64,000 nucleotides of DNA from Archegozetes longisetosus (taxonomy: Eukaryota > Arthropoda > Arachnida > Sarcoptiformes > Trhypochthoniidae), in contig JAEMBT020000006.1 in NCBI GenBank assembly GCA_018873245.2, positions 1,987,855 through 2,051,854 on the forward strand. The letters run 5' to 3'. Made by a program: the position numbers and the translations under genes. How positions within the stretch are numbered: the stretch's first letter is position 1; every line of letters begins with the position of its first letter. Below the pieces are notes generated by a model. That model ran no database searches. It saw only the letters and a list, made by a program, of their open reading frames with translations, and was not told the origin of the DNA. Positions 11,564-23,168 of the stretch are shown piece by piece.

Positions 11564-12984
11564 ATACAATTTTAAAGTTGTTTCATAGTTGACAACAAAG
11601 TTTGAATCGTGAAGTGAAAACTAACGCTTTTTTATGAATCATATTTTGATATGTCTTCATAGTGTTATGTGAATAATTGGCAAATATTTGAGTTGTAATT
11701 AAACAAAGTTACGAATAGAGCGTAACATGTTTTGAGACTTCAATTCTAGCCAATTCTCAAAAGAGACATAAGGAGGTAGAGAAAGAAATGCAATTTTCTA
11801 AATAGAAAACTTTTATCGATTGTTTTTGCAATAAATGAAAGCAGACATTACAATTCAATGTAATTCATGAAATCTCACTCTTCACTGGAAGAGAAACTAT
11901 TGTATCGGTTTGTGCTTCTGATTAAAGAAGTTATTGCAGGTCAAACAAGATCAAATCTAATCGATACTATCTCTTTAGGTTGGCAACTAGAATTTGATTT
12001 TAGTTTGAGTTGCACTTCTAAAAGCAATTGGCCTAACCTAAATTGTATAAAATATACCATTCATTATTTAGTATCTTATGTTATATAACATCGGTATTTC
12101 ATTATAAAACAAAATACCGAAAACTACTTCGTAATTTTGACTACATCAAGTTTTAATCTCTGTTGGGACAGTGTGTTCATAATCACATTGGTAGTTTTCA
12201 CAATCAACCTAATGGTAGTGAGATAATCTATTATTAACTATTAATTTAATGACAAAATATATTATTTCCTTATATTTTATTTTGATAATCAAGTAAATGA
12301 TTGAACAAGTTTGTATCAATAGTAAAGTTATATATTAATGAAGAGGAAACTTTAGTGTTGTTATTGATAAAAGGAAAATATTACTTTTAAAGTGGTTGAT
12401 GGATGCAAACTTTTGTCTCAAGGTTAAGAATACAATTATTAGGATGTGATGAAAGTGTCATTTTAATGAACTTTAAAGTGGTTGATGCGATGCAAATCAA
12501 CAATTATTAAGGATGTGATGAAAGTGTCATTTTAATGAACTTTAACATAATCCTAAGGTTTTACAGCTATATTGTGGTATATAACTCAATCATTTTTAAA
12601 CTGTACTTTGAGCAGATTTTTAGCTCAGATCAGTATAGACTTTAATGAAAAGTATTACTGGAGTCATATTTGCAAATAGACTTGTAAATTGAATCATAAT
12701 AATTGCTAACTCTTGCATAAACATAGGATCTAAGCAATGAGGATGTGATGCGATTCTTGCTATATAACTGTATTGAGTCCACCTAAATCTATCCACCATT
12801 TAAATTAACTAAAATTTAAAATGAATTATGCCATCACTTTATCAATAGTTTAAAATTGGTTTTCAACCTTCCAGATCATTTGCTATTATTCGAATATTTT
12901 AAAAATAAATTTCAAACTTTGAACCAAATAATTTATTTAAAAGTTTGAAACATTAACGAAAGATGCACTACTTTATCAGCAGTT
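11564..12984. other. Intergenic stretch
   Basis: No gene recognised. A local tandem duplication at 12386-12545 is listed separately. Confidence 0.5.
12386..12545. repeat. Local direct repeat, two diverged copies
   Basis: The segment starting TTTAAAGTGGTTGATG and ending GTGTCATTTTAATGAAC occurs twice in direct orientation (about 12388-12472 and 12473-12540). The second copy is shorter because of an internal deletion. A further GAGGATGTGATGCGAT word at about 12738 may be a third fragment. Confidence 0.75.
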
Positions 12985-13525
12985 GCGCAAAATCACATTC
13001 GCAGTTACTGACTGATTGTGAGGCATATATCTCACTCTGTAAGCTTCTTTCAAAAACACTCAGTTTCACGACTTTCAATTTTCTGAATACACTATTATTA
13101 GCTTATTGTCTGTCTCAACCCGAAACAGAGACAGTAAAACCAGGCTTTGAATGAAGGCTTGCCGAATGATAAAATTTCAAAAACCTCTGCGTTTTTATCA
13201 GCTCTAAAGCTAATGAGAAGGACAGTATGACGATAGCATTTGTGTCTGAATGACTATCGCTTTCATTCCAATCGTAAGTCCGTTCATATATTTCAATGTG
13301 TATAATAACCTACTATAGTAAAAGATCCAAATTGCGACAAATAGAAAGCCGTTAAAGTTTACACTCTGCGACACAATGAGCCACTGCCAGTAACAATTAG
13401 TTTGCTCAGTAGATTTGATTTAACGAAAATCCACCACAATTTAATCGATCTTTTATTAGAAAGATAACTTGGTTGGGACGATCACCGCTTCTAGCATCTC
13501 TTCCATTAAATCTACTATTCTCCAA
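12985..13525 (-). pseudogene. Decayed S1A serine protease (exon 1 and 2 remnants)
   Basis: Minus-strand remnant aligned by eye with the intact gene at 15809-16844. About 13440-13520 retains the segment around the mature N-terminus (a GRDARSGDRPNQV-like reading). About 12985-13320 retains exon 2 words, such as the region matching the V-S-G-W-G strand (AACCCGAAACAGAGACAGTA against AACCTGAAACGGTAACAAGA). Stops and indels break every frame, the signal-peptide part and the catalytic His segment are not recognisable, and no GDSGG exon is found to its left. It is a dead member of the tandem array. Confidence 0.7.
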
Positions 13526-14039
13526 TTAAATTATCATTAGGTTTACAACCGATTGCTTTTAAACTCTAAAATCTCTTTTGGTCAAACTGTTCATCTGTTC
13601 TTGTAACTATTAGCCGATGATATAAGAGGAAAACACAATGAAATTAAGTCAAAACTTAATAAATGCATTTCATAACCGAAAAGTTTAGAACATATCAATG
13701 GTGGTTATCTAACTTTTCCAGTTTATGTGCTGCTGATTAAGCTGATTAAGTTGATTTATCCTAAGTATTCGATAGATCTCAAGAATAGTAGTTTGCCATT
13801 CCATGCATTCTTCATAAATAAACTCAGGATTTCATTTTGATGAACAAACACTTGTTACAAGCGTTGGGTGACATATCTTTTCATTAACCAAAAATGATAC
13901 TTCAAATCAAGTATTTAAAAAATTTATCATAAAAGACTAAAATGAGTTGAATAAGAATCAGTTCATTTCATATATTTATTTTAATCACATAATTGAATTT
14001 TATTCATAGTTGGCACAAAAATAACAATATTGAAAGAAA

Positions 14040-14500
14040 TTAATAAATATTTCCTAAAATAGTCAGAGAAATCTGTTTAAAATGATTGCTGACTCTTGTA
14101 CAAACATTTGGTAAATTTTGATCGACACACGCAGAAGGACCAAACGGTACGATTCCAGCTAAAATATCATTTTGAGTTAGTGGTCTGCCAGAATTTCCTT
14201 TAAAATAAGTTTCAAAATAAGTCAAATTATTAGATTCGTGAATAAATTTTGGGTCTTTGAAAATACTAAAATTACTAGAATTTAATAAGTTCTTTAGAAA
14301 ACTACTATTTTAAATGATTAAATCAATTTAAATCAATATTCAGATAAACACATTTTTACATTACAAGCACTTCTATTGTTGCCAGAGGTACGAATCATAT
14401 TCTCAGTTGTTGAAATGACAGACTTGTATTTCTTTCTGTATTCATCCTATCAGCAACATTCAAATCTGCAACTTAAAAACTCTTAGAAACAGGCCGTCAG
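14040..14500 (-). pseudogene. Decayed S1A serine protease (exon 2 and 3 remnants)
   Basis: The last exon is still open from about 14190 to the stop at about 14040. It reads GNSGRPLTQNDILAGIVPFG, then LPNVCTRVSNHF, so the invariant GDSGGP has become GNSGRP: the Asp stabilising the active site and one Gly of the oxyanion loop are lost. Exon 2 is present at about 14345-14530 as an interrupted copy that keeps its CNV-donor end and a degenerate segment. No exon 1 is recognised. The closest relative in the window is the gene at 15809-16844. Confidence 0.75.
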
Positions 14501-14539
14501 GCGATTGTATGCCCTAACCTGTGACACTGACTGTAGGGT

Positions 14540-15700
14540 TAGACTTTTGGTCACAAAATGGTCGAAACTTAATAGTTCTTAATTTTTAAAATCATCATAT
14601 AGTTGATGACAGAATCAAAATCACAATGTGATTGCCCAAAGTATTTAGATTATAATTTAGATGAACAATTGCTTTTTAAACTTCAATTGTAGATCTGTTC
14701 TTGCTGTTTAAAGTATTGTGTCGGATCTTAATGTTTTCATCCCCTACTCTTTTAAAATTTGTTCGAGTTATAATTAATAGTAACTAATACCGTTGGACTT
14801 GTCTCGATGAGCTGAGTTCACCGATACCCCACTTTATCTTGTCACGTTACCTTTGACCTTTTACCCTATATAACTACCCCTGTTGATCCATCCCTATACA
14901 TAGAGTGTCATTAAATCCTTATCGAGCCGATTCAACGATGCTCTATGTGACCACCTTCGATTACCTTTGATCCTAGGTTTCACGTAAAACTCTTGTCAAA
15001 CTAACAAGTAGTGTTTTAGTGTGCTCTTGAGATCCTAATGAGCGATATGTCGTTTTGAAGATTTTTTAAATAAATTTCGAGGGTTTGCAAGTTCCTATAC
15101 CCTTTTAACTCACATGGAGATATAATGCTTTTAGTCCCCCAATAAGTAGCACCAGGATGCTGTAGAATCCCAAGACACTAGGATAACAATTTTTTACCAA
15201 TTTTGATAACCTGATCAAGATTCCCCAATTTATTTTTGAGGAATACAAAAGTTTAGCTCTGAAGGTTAATGCATTAACTGATAGTAATCAAAGCAAAGTA
15301 GCAATATAAGGTCCGAAGAAAAGATGGATCAGACATAAGAATGGCGTCATATTGCGAGCCCTTCGGCTTAAGAAATGAAAGCGAGGTTACTAAAGATGTT
15401 TTTCAGCGACGGAAACATTGATGAGCCTCGAAAAAAGCTGTCAGAAAAGGATTGTCTTCGTCATGATCTCATCTTTATTGCAAGCGACTGTTTTATAATT
15501 GGTTTTATAAGGGATTTCAGGCCATAGGTCAACAAATTTGGTCACATAGTGTATCGTTGAACTCAACTCGACAAGAATGTAGTGACACTCTTTGTGTAGG
15601 GGTGGATCAGATCTGCAGGACAGTTCTGCAAGGTAGAGATTCAGATTTGTGCTGTATTTGACGTGCACTAAAAAACATTCTGACCAAATGCTTAATAAGT
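14540..15700. other. Non-coding stretch of less AT-rich DNA
   Basis: Noticeably less AT-rich than the surroundings between about 14770 and 15660. It may be old transposon or retroelement sequence, but I could identify neither ends nor a protein. A minus-strand open stretch at 15441-15668 does not resemble a known domain. Confidence 0.4.
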
Positions 15701-15705
15701 TTATT
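15700..15705 (-). promoter_or_regulatory. Polyadenylation signal for the 15.8-kb protease gene
   Basis: AATAAA on the minus strand, about 105 nt past the stop codon. Confidence 0.4.
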
Positions 15706-15808
15706 AAGAAAGCATAAATTATTATTAATCACAAAAATCAATTAAACGAGAATTAGCTGCTTCTAAACATTGATTTTTAGATATTTAACTGATTTAAACA
15801 ATTAAACT

Positions 15809-16844
15809 TCATAATAATATTCCATTTTTCAAAAGAGTTATCTCAATCCATTTAAAATAATTGCTGACTCTTGTATAGACGTTTGGTAATCTTGGGTCAA
15901 GACATAGACGAGAGCCAAACGATACGATTCCAACTAAAACGCCATCTTGAGTGAGCGGTCCGCCTGAGTCCCCCTTTCAAATAAAGTTTAAAATCAATTA
16001 AAAATTCAGTTGATTAATTTTAAGAGCTTTTCAAGCTTGAACTTAAATTCAAGTTAAGCAACACTAACATTACACGAACTACTAGTTGAATCAGTGGCAC
16101 AAATCATGTTTTTAGTGATATCATCAGAAGAAAAATCTCCGCAATTATTTCTATCAACGACATTCAGATTAGCCACTTTTAAATCTTCAGAGACACTGCC
16201 ATCGGATGCAGTTTTACCCCAACCTGAAACGGTAACAAGAGAGCCAGGATTTGGATCACCTGATTTTGATATTTTGATGGTATTCGCATTTGTGTCAAGA
16301 ATGATTTTTGATGATAGGATCAATACTCCGATGTCGTTGTCTAAACTACTTGAACGGTAAGCCTGATGTTTGATTGCTCTCTTAACTCTAATGGTGGGAC
16401 CAATTGAACGCTTCAATGTATTGTACCTGATGGAGATTTTTCTAGTGTCTACTCTGTTAGATAAATTTCGAATAATTTAAATACAAAAATCTGTCAGATA
16501 GAATGTTTATTCAGACTTTGCATCAATAGTATGCTTGAAAAAAACTGCACAAAGATTTGAATGAAAACATACCCATTAATGCAATGAGCAGCTGTAAGAA
16601 CAACATTGCTTTTGATTAAAGATCCGCCACAATAAAACATACCATCCATTAGAAGAACCACTTGATAGGGACGCTCGCCGTTAAATGCATTTCTACCACC
16701 AATCACTCTCTCATCATTGATTTCATCTTTCTTTCGATAATTGTGTTTACTTTTCAGTGAGTTTTCTGATAGAGTAGTTTTAGTATATGATATCAGTATA
16801 AGAGCAAAGTATGATAAAACTATATTAAATCTTGAAAACTTCAT
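15809..16844 (-). CDS. Secreted chymotrypsin-like serine protease (copy 1)
   Basis: Three exons: 16573-16844, 16069-16453 and 15809-15973, with introns of 119 and 95 nt (phases 2 and 0), giving about 273 residues. The N-terminus is a hydrophobic signal peptide ([17 protein letters not shown]). A propeptide ends NDER before VIGG, the trypsin-type activation site. The catalytic triad is complete: LTAAHC (exon 1), LDNDIGVL (exon 2) and GDSGGP (exon 3). The residue six before the active Ser is Ser (SSSCNGDS), giving a chymotrypsin-type rather than trypsin-type S1 pocket; LPNVYTRV has Asn where chymotrypsin has Gly226. A TATA box lies 51 nt before the ATG. Extracellular digestion is the likely role, by family. 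The exact substrate is not known. Confidence 0.9.
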
Positions 16845-16894
16845 TTTTTATTGAAAAATCAACAAGTTGTGAATTATTGAAAATAGAAAGCAGA

Positions 16895-16902
16895 CTTTTA
16901 TA
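16895..16902 (-). promoter_or_regulatory. TATA box of protease copy 1
   Basis: TATAAAAG on the minus strand, 51 nt upstream of the ATG at 16844. A comparable TATA element precedes each of the other intact protease genes. Confidence 0.55.
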
Positions 16903-17465
16903 CTAAATTGTCAGGTAAATGCAGCCAAAACATTCTGAAACCAAAACTAATATCTACCATAAATAAGAACTTATTTCAAGTGATACAACAGATATTTCGT
17001 GAATCGTGACAAACGTTTATGAACACATTTTGTCTAAAATTGATGAGAACGTTTTTGTTATAAGTCTTCTGTTTGATCCAAATGACAAATATTCCATTTG
17101 AAGGTCTACTCGAACTTATTATTGTTATATGGTCAGATTTGGATACAAATAAACCAAAACTTGGTCCATGACCTAATTATTCGAATGGCTCCTACCAAAC
17201 TTCAGACGCAATAGCATCTGAAATTCAAAATGAATAATTACTGACTACGGCGTAAACAATAGGTACAGTGCTGCTGTAACATCTCTTAGAAATTGATCTG
17301 CCTCGATCCGTAAGTATCAATATGAAAAATACTAAAGTCATTGAAAAGTGTTTTTTGTGTCTTACACTAAAAAAACTTAAAACATGCACTATTTCGATAA
17401 TTCTAGTCCATATTTGTTTTAATTCATAAATTCGAATGTCCGCCAATAAACGGATCAAATTATAT
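16903..17465. other. Upstream region of protease copy 1
   Basis: AT-rich, with no gene recognised. It ends at the target-site duplication of the foldback element. Confidence 0.5.
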
Positions 17466-17477
17466 AATTATCTAGGG

Positions 17478-17640
17478 TGACAATCATTTGACCGACAATC
17501 ATTTGACCGACACTCATTTGATCGACACTCATTTGATCGACAGGTACTCTTGACCGACACTCATTTGACCGACACTCATTTGACCGACAATCATTTGACC
17601 GACAGGTACGTTTGACCGACACTCATTTAACCGACAGGTA
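17478..17640. repeat. Left tandem array of element A (15-mer units)
   Basis: About ten units of CATTTGACCGACACT-type sequence with A/C and C/T variants. It forms the left inverted repeat of the element. Confidence 0.9.
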
Positions 17641-18449
17641 CAGTTGTGTCAGAATAAATTATTCCAGTGAATTACTGACAGGCGGTTAAAAATCCTTATT
17701 TCATTAAAAACACTGAATGCGTGATATCAGAGAGATATGATTTTTTAAAAAGTTCAATCAAAGCCAAAATACTACAAACTTGAATGAAAATAAATCTATT
17801 ATGACTAATATGTACGAAATGACTAATAAAAGAAGCATTCGATCACTTCATAATCAACGATTTGTAAACATCTTTTGCAATGAAATAGAAATAATTTTTT
17901 TAGATTGTTTATTCCGATATTGCGTCACTTGTAAAGAACTAATAATTTTTGTTAATATTTGTTTATATCGAAAATCTCTTGATTAGTTTGCTCTTTACTT
18001 TATGCTCTTTTGGACTTTTTAAACTTTAATGCTCAGGTAATCACAATCTAAAAGTCGTAATATCAATGAAATAATCATCATTATAAATTATATCCTCTAA
18101 CTTTTATCTTCTAAACTGATAAACATTTTAAATCCTAATAAAACACTTGATTAATGCTTTATTGATATAAATAAAAACAATGCTTTGATGTTATGTAGTG
18201 ATCATCATTATTGTACTGTTCATAACGAACATAACACAAATTGATTGCGCATTCTCTTAAAGTTAGATTTGATTAGCATTCAATTCTATTGTGATCAAGA
18301 GTTTTTTAAACATGATTATTTATAAATTTTTTCCATTGAAACATATATTGAATTTTATTATATGAATAAAGTATGATGTGAGCTCATTGTTTAAAACAAA
18401 ATCCGAAAAAGAGGTTACCTCGAGATAGGCTTTTTTATTATCGGGGCGT

Positions 18450-18625
18450 TCATATGTCGGTTAAATGAATGTCGATCAAGTGTACCTGTCGGTCAAATGA
18501 GTGTCGGTCAAATGAGTGTCGGTCAAACGTTCCTGTCGGTCAAATGAGTGTCGGTCAAACGTTCCTGTCGGTCAAATGAGTGTCGGTCAAATGATTGTCG
18601 GCCAAATGATTGTCGGTCAAATGTA
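18450..18625. repeat. Right tandem array of element A (reverse complement)
   Basis: Units of GTCGGTCAAATGAGT in tandem, complementary to the left array, with CGTTCCT spacer variants. Confidence 0.9.
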
Positions 18626-18642
18626 CTAAACCCAATTATCTA

Positions 18643-19698
18643 CAGTAGAAACTTCACACATTTTACATTAGATATTTAATTTTTCGTTCAAATAATCGTT
18701 TTATAATTAGCGAATTTGCTAGTGGCTACTTTTTAGCAAAGAAAATGGCCTAATTCTCGTCCACAGGTCATAGTGAATCTAATAATATGACTGCCTCACT
18801 TCGCAGGAGTTAGTTTTGCAGAATGGTATTTTAACTAGTCAGTTTAGTCGAAAAGTTTGGTTTCTCTGTTTTCCTATTTTCAGTTTAGATTTTAGAAAAT
18901 GCCTTCTACTTTCAAAGTTGTTATGAAGAGGTCGAGTTCCGAGAACACAAGTTTCGAGCACACACTACATGTTGTACGTCAAATGTATTTCATTATTGAT
19001 GCAATAAACTCTTAAAGTTTTTGAAACGATATCTTGTAAATAGTAGTTGTTAAGCCAAATTATTAAATATAAAAACTAAAAGTCTTATTCAATTACTAAA
19101 AAGCATGATTAATATTTATTACAAGTATACTAATAAGTTAAAAGTTATATCTTTATAATTTCAAAATAGAGCTCAAATATCAATATAAATGAATCTAGAA
19201 AACCAAGTGTTTAGTCAGAAGTTTTTAGTCTTGTTATTATCTATTGACTATTGTTGCTTAAGTCTTTATCTAGATCTGTTGATTGCTCTCAAACTTTTTA
19301 TTTTACTTTGACAAGTACGAACAAGCCCTGAAGTTTAGGAATGAGAAAATCAGTTGTAAAATTGATTTTAACCTGTTTCGGCTAAACTCACTTCTGCGAA
19401 ACTGACATCAATCAAGTCAATCTATTTTATGAGCTGTTCGATTGGTTTTAACCTTAATCAACTCCTTCCTGAATATTAATTGATCAATTGTTTTCCTTTG
19501 AACGTAACACTGATTCATGTTTTATGATTGAAAACTTTTCGGATATCCTGAAAACATTTGATTTATTTACCTCATTAGAAAATTGGAAAAAAAAGTTTGG
19601 TACTAATTATTTGCTATATGAAAGTATGACTTGCAATTCAAAAAATTAAAAAGTTATCACTTAATACAATCAATTGCTTTGAATAATTAAATGAAGCT
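18643..19698. other. Intergenic stretch
   Basis: AT-rich with no open frame of note. No gene or defined transposon was recognised. Confidence 0.5.
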
Positions 19699-20766
19699 CT
19701 ATGATTCCCGACTGACAATGTCTATTATCCAATAGTAATAATCACTAACTCTTGTATAAACATTAGGAAAGTTTCGTTCGAGACATAAAGGAGAAACAAA
19801 TGATGGAATTCCAACCAAAATAGTATTATGGGTCAAGGTTTTTTCAGTTAGCGATCCACCTGAATCTCCCTATATGTCAATACCGAAAATTAGTTTAAGA
19901 ATATAATCGAAAGCCTAAATTAAATAAAAACTATACTAACAAAGCAAATACTATTTGTTGGATGAATGGCACAACTCATGTTAGTAGTTATCAGAACTTG
20001 TGTCCAAATTTTTCTACATTCATTTCTGTCGACAACAGTAAAATTAGCGACTTTCAAATTCTCTGTTTGACCTCCAAGTATTGACGTTTGACCCCAACCC
20101 GAGGCAGTAACAGTAGACCCAGTGCTCGGATCGAAGTATGGAATAATACTAATAGTCTTAGCGTTTTTACCACTAATAAAGGCTGTGGACAGTATCAAAA
20201 TAGCGATATCATTGTCAGCAGAGTATCCATTAAAGTTTGGATGAGATATAATTTTTTTGACTTGAATCGTAGGACCGATTGAGCGTTTCAGTGTATTGTA
20301 TCTTATTTTCAGGTTTTCACTCAATTTTCTGAATAAATAAATCATTTTTTAAAATAAATTTTTATAATTTCTATTTTTGAATGAAACTGAACTCTATTCA
20401 AGTTTTTCTGCTTGTTTTAAGATCAGCTTTAAGATAGAGAAGAATGATTGACAAATAGATCTTGATTTCTATTTTTAAAAAATTTCAATGATAATTGAAA
20501 AATGGATGAACAAACCCATAGACACAATGAGCAGCAGTTAAGACAACTTTAGGATATATAAGAGATCCGCCGCACGCGAATACGTCATTTTCCAAAAGAA
20601 CAACTTGAAAGGGACGCTCGCCATCGATGGCATCTCTACCTCCAATAACTTTGCCAGCTTTTGGGTCCTTAACCTCACCATTAGCTTCTTTTTTGTTTTC
20701 GATACTTTCAACACTTGATATAAGAGCAATATATGGTAAAACTAGTGCAATGCTTAATAAATTCAT
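19699..20766 (-). CDS. Secreted S1A serine protease (copy 2)
   Basis: Three exons: 20516-20766, 19941-20328 and 19699-19869, with introns of 187 and 71 nt (phases 2 and 0), giving about 269 residues. A signal peptide (LLSIALVLPYIALISS) and a Lys-rich propeptide ending AGK precede VIGG. The triad is present: LTAAHCVYG, SADNDIAIL and GDSGGS. It differs from its neighbours in several places: the residue after the GDSGG core is Ser not Pro, position 192 is Phe (SICF before GDSGG), and the usual VSWG segment reads IPSFVSP, so the S1-wall Gly216 is changed. S189 remains. The catalytic core is intact but the specificity, or even activity, may be altered. A pseudogene copy lies immediately upstream. 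Confidence 0.85.
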
Positions 20767-20817
20767 TTTTATCTACTTTGCGAGTTAAGAATTGATAGTT
20801 CTGATTATTAGTTCCAA

Positions 20818-20824
20818 TTATATA
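20818..20824 (-). promoter_or_regulatory. TATA box of protease copy 2
   Basis: TATATAA on the minus strand, 52 nt upstream of the ATG at 20766. Confidence 0.5.
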
Positions 20825-21239
20825 CTGATTTGTTTTAGTGTCAGATAAATGAGCTAAACTTTATCTAAACATACAATTGGTTTCAACCGTTAAATACTCC
20901 TTCCTGTACTATTTAATCTATAGAAAAATTCTTTTCCTTCAATAACATTGGTCTATATTTTACGATTTGGGAACTTTTCGTATATCCAGAAAATATCACT
21001 TCGGGTTCTAACAAAGTCAGACAAGAATTAGAAACTAACTGTTCGTTTGTGACTATCGATAAATGATGAAGGGTTATTGTTAAGAGAATTTTTTGTTAAC
21101 TTTTCAACTAAACTGATATCCATTTGTTTACAACCTAATCATTTTGAGTGATTACAGAAAAATTTAGCAAAATCACCATAGAATTGAGATATACGATTCA
21201 AACGTTAGAATCGTTAAAACTGACAGTATTTGTTATCCA

Positions 21240-21850
21240 ATTAAAATATTAATTGCTAACTTGGACGCAAAAATTTGGTAATGTTCGATCGAGAGATATC
21301 ACACCACCAAACGATATGCCTCCAACTAAAATTTTATTTCGAGTCTAAGACGTTCCAGTTATTGATCCGCTGGAAACCCTCTAAAAATATATAATCAAAA
21401 TAATTTCTTAAATAGGACATAAAAGTTTGAGATAAAAGTAACCCTTACGTTAAAGTGACTTCTACTTGAATACATTACGCAAACATGCTATTGGTAACAG
21501 TTATTTTCTATTGAGACTGAATTTCAATGCAATCAGACTTGTCGATAACACTTAAATCTGCTATCTTTAAATTTTCAAGTTCTACGTCAAAAATTGAAGT
21601 TTCACCTCAGACGCAAGTGGGGTTCAATAGATCCAGCATTAGGTTCAAATTATGGCATAATGTTAATTGTTTTCTGCATTTGTGGCAGCAATGAAAGTCG
21701 TAGGCAGTATCAAAATAGCGATACCATTATCTAGTGTTTCTCATTGTAATTCTGGTGAATATTATTTTTACTTGAATTGTAGGACAGGTTTAATATTCGA
21801 GTGTGTTGCATAAGGTTTTAAAATTTTCACTTGATTTTCTGTCAAATAAA
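21240..21850 (-). pseudogene. Decayed copy of protease 2 (exons 2 and 3)
   Basis: Exon 2 (about 21455-21840) and exon 3 (about 21245-21380) follow the neighbouring gene at 19699-20766 closely, including the stretch with GGCAGTATCAAAATAGCGAT shared by both. GDSGGS is degraded (the plus strand has ATCCGCTGGAAACCCTC), several indels and stops interrupt exon 2, and no exon 1 is found to the right. It looks like a recent partial tandem duplicate that has died. Confidence 0.78.
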
Positions 21851-22214
21851 TTATTTATCAATTTTAATGATCTATAATTTTCCTCTTTTTCTGAGTAAAA
21901 TTTTGACATATTTTATATTTACCTTCTACAACTGTTTGGAAGATAGAATTTTATATTCAATTAGTTTATTGATAAATTCGTAAACTTTAATAAAAACAGA
22001 AACGATAAATCTATTATTAGAAGAGACAAACTTTAGATTTAGACAGTATGAAAATCCTAAGTCTATCTCACGGTAAACTAAAGCATATTTATAAAGATTT
22101 TGATCTTTACAATAAACATATTTATGAAAGTATAACGTCTATGAAAGTCTATGAAAATAAAAAATCATGTATAAATAGAAAGTTCGTTAATAAAAAGTTT
22201 TGAAGACTATTGGT

Positions 22215-22718
22215 TTAAGCCATAATCGCTGGATATAAGAGATGGGTATTTAAAATACGATTATGTATATTAAGTGCTTCTCTGAGTCGGTAATGAGATA
22301 CGAGTTCTTCTAATGACCCAAATATTCGATCCTTTGCAAATCCGAGTCCATTCGGATATTCTTCAATCAGACAGTGATAGATAGAGTCATTGCACACGAT
22401 AGACATCGCATAATAACCTTTAATATGAAACAAACTACTTTTACGTATTAGAAAAGTTCCACTTTTTGCTGATTTCAGTATGAGTTGAGCTCTTTCTCGA
22501 TTGCATTCTTCTATAAACCATTTAGTTCTGTCCCAAATTGTTAGTTCAGCTCTTCTGACCTCTTGGTTAGGTTTTGTGTAAGATCTGAAACCATTGGTTC
22601 GAGTAATAATCGGTTCAATTATTTCGTTATTGGTATTTTCTCCATATTTATCTAATAACTGGTTTTTATCGAACAGTACGATTTCATCGCAATCACTCAA
22701 TGCTGAGAGTACGTTCAT
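22215..22718 (-). CDS. Second lone p85-type SH2 protein
   Basis: Intronless, ATG at 22716-22718, 167 residues. Residues 1-66 are an unrecognised, partly acidic N-terminus with no myristoylation signal. Residues about 67-163 are an SH2 domain with WFIEECNRERAQLIL (alpha A), GTFLIRKS with the phosphotyrosine-binding Arg at about 92, YHCLIEEYPNGLGFA (the p85 C-SH2 signature HCVI...GYGFA), SLEELVSHYR and LNTHLLYP. It resembles the C-terminal SH2 of PI3-kinase regulatory subunits more than any other family I know. As in the 10.9-kb gene, the rest of p85 is absent. It may be a retro- or segment-derived single-domain gene kept as an adaptor or competitor. The domain call is firm; the function is inferred. 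Confidence 0.82.
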   Translation of the reverse strand: MNVLSALSDCDEIVLFDKNQLLDKYGENTNNEIIEPIITRTNGFRSYTKPNQEVRRAELTIWDRTKWFIEECNRERAQLILKSAKSGTFLIRKSSLFHIKGYYAMSIVCNDSIYHCLIEEYPNGLGFAKDRIFGSLEELVSHYRLREALNIHNRILNTHLLYPAIMA

Positions 22719-23168
22719 TTTGACTAAAACTTCAAATACAAATGTGATTTAGATTAGAGTACGAGATGATCATTTAATACAAAACTAATTATTTCTAACT
22801 AGGGGATGTTCTTTTTAAAAATTAATGTTTTATTGATAAGTTTGCTTAACATGAACTGAACGTGACATGCCTTAAAAGCTATCAAAGTAAACAAAATAGA
22901 TATATCTGAGATTATCTTTAGTGGCCTCATGAGTAATGCTTTCAAATCTATGAAGTCAACGTCGTAAAAAGAGTTCAAAAATGATCGTCAATCAAAAGAG
23001 TATTAGCAAAAACTGTGTATCAAACTAAATTCAACGAAAATATTGAGTGTCAAATTTAGTTTAATCTTTATTAGACTTTAGAGAAACTCATACAAAATAT
23101 TTATGACTAAACAACTTTATAATAAGTTTTTAAACACTTCTTGTAATAATTAACTAATCAATATAAAG
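22719..23168. other. Spacer between SH2 gene and mRpL51
   Basis: AT-rich, nothing recognised apart from TTTATT words that could serve as mRpL51 polyadenylation signals on the minus strand. Confidence 0.4.

Larger units (their letters stand above)
17475..18633. mobile_element. Foldback/MULE-like element A
   Basis: A 1159-bp element bounded by a perfect 9-bp target duplication AATTATCTA (17466-17474 and 18634-18642). The ends are GGGTGACA and ACTAAACCC. Each terminal inverted repeat (about 17478-17640 and 18450-18625) is a tandem array of the 15-mer ACTCATTTGACCGAC with occasional 17-nt AGGTAC variants, the right array being the reverse complement of the left. The AT-rich middle has no credible transposase. 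The 9-bp duplication and repeat-built inverted repeats are typical of foldback-type elements in the Mutator group. It is non-autonomous. A near-identical, shorter copy lies at 39020-39802. Confidence 0.88.

Noticed and set aside
15441-15668. 75-residue minus-strand open frame
   Set aside because: No family resemblance, no convincing splice sites and located in a likely decayed repeat region.
16094-16360. Plus-strand open frames opposite protease exon 2 (similar at 28094-28363, 37701-37991 and 44959-45162)
   Set aside because: They are antisense shadows of strongly coding minus-strand exons.
17478-17640. Regular short repeats resembling a CRISPR array
   Set aside because: The units are contiguous 15-mers without unique spacers, have an inverted partner array 1 kb away and lie in a eukaryotic genome; they are transposon inverted repeats.
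17780-17986. Possible gene inside foldback element A
   Set aside because: 68 low-complexity residues, also present in element B with a frameshifting insertion; no transposase motifs.
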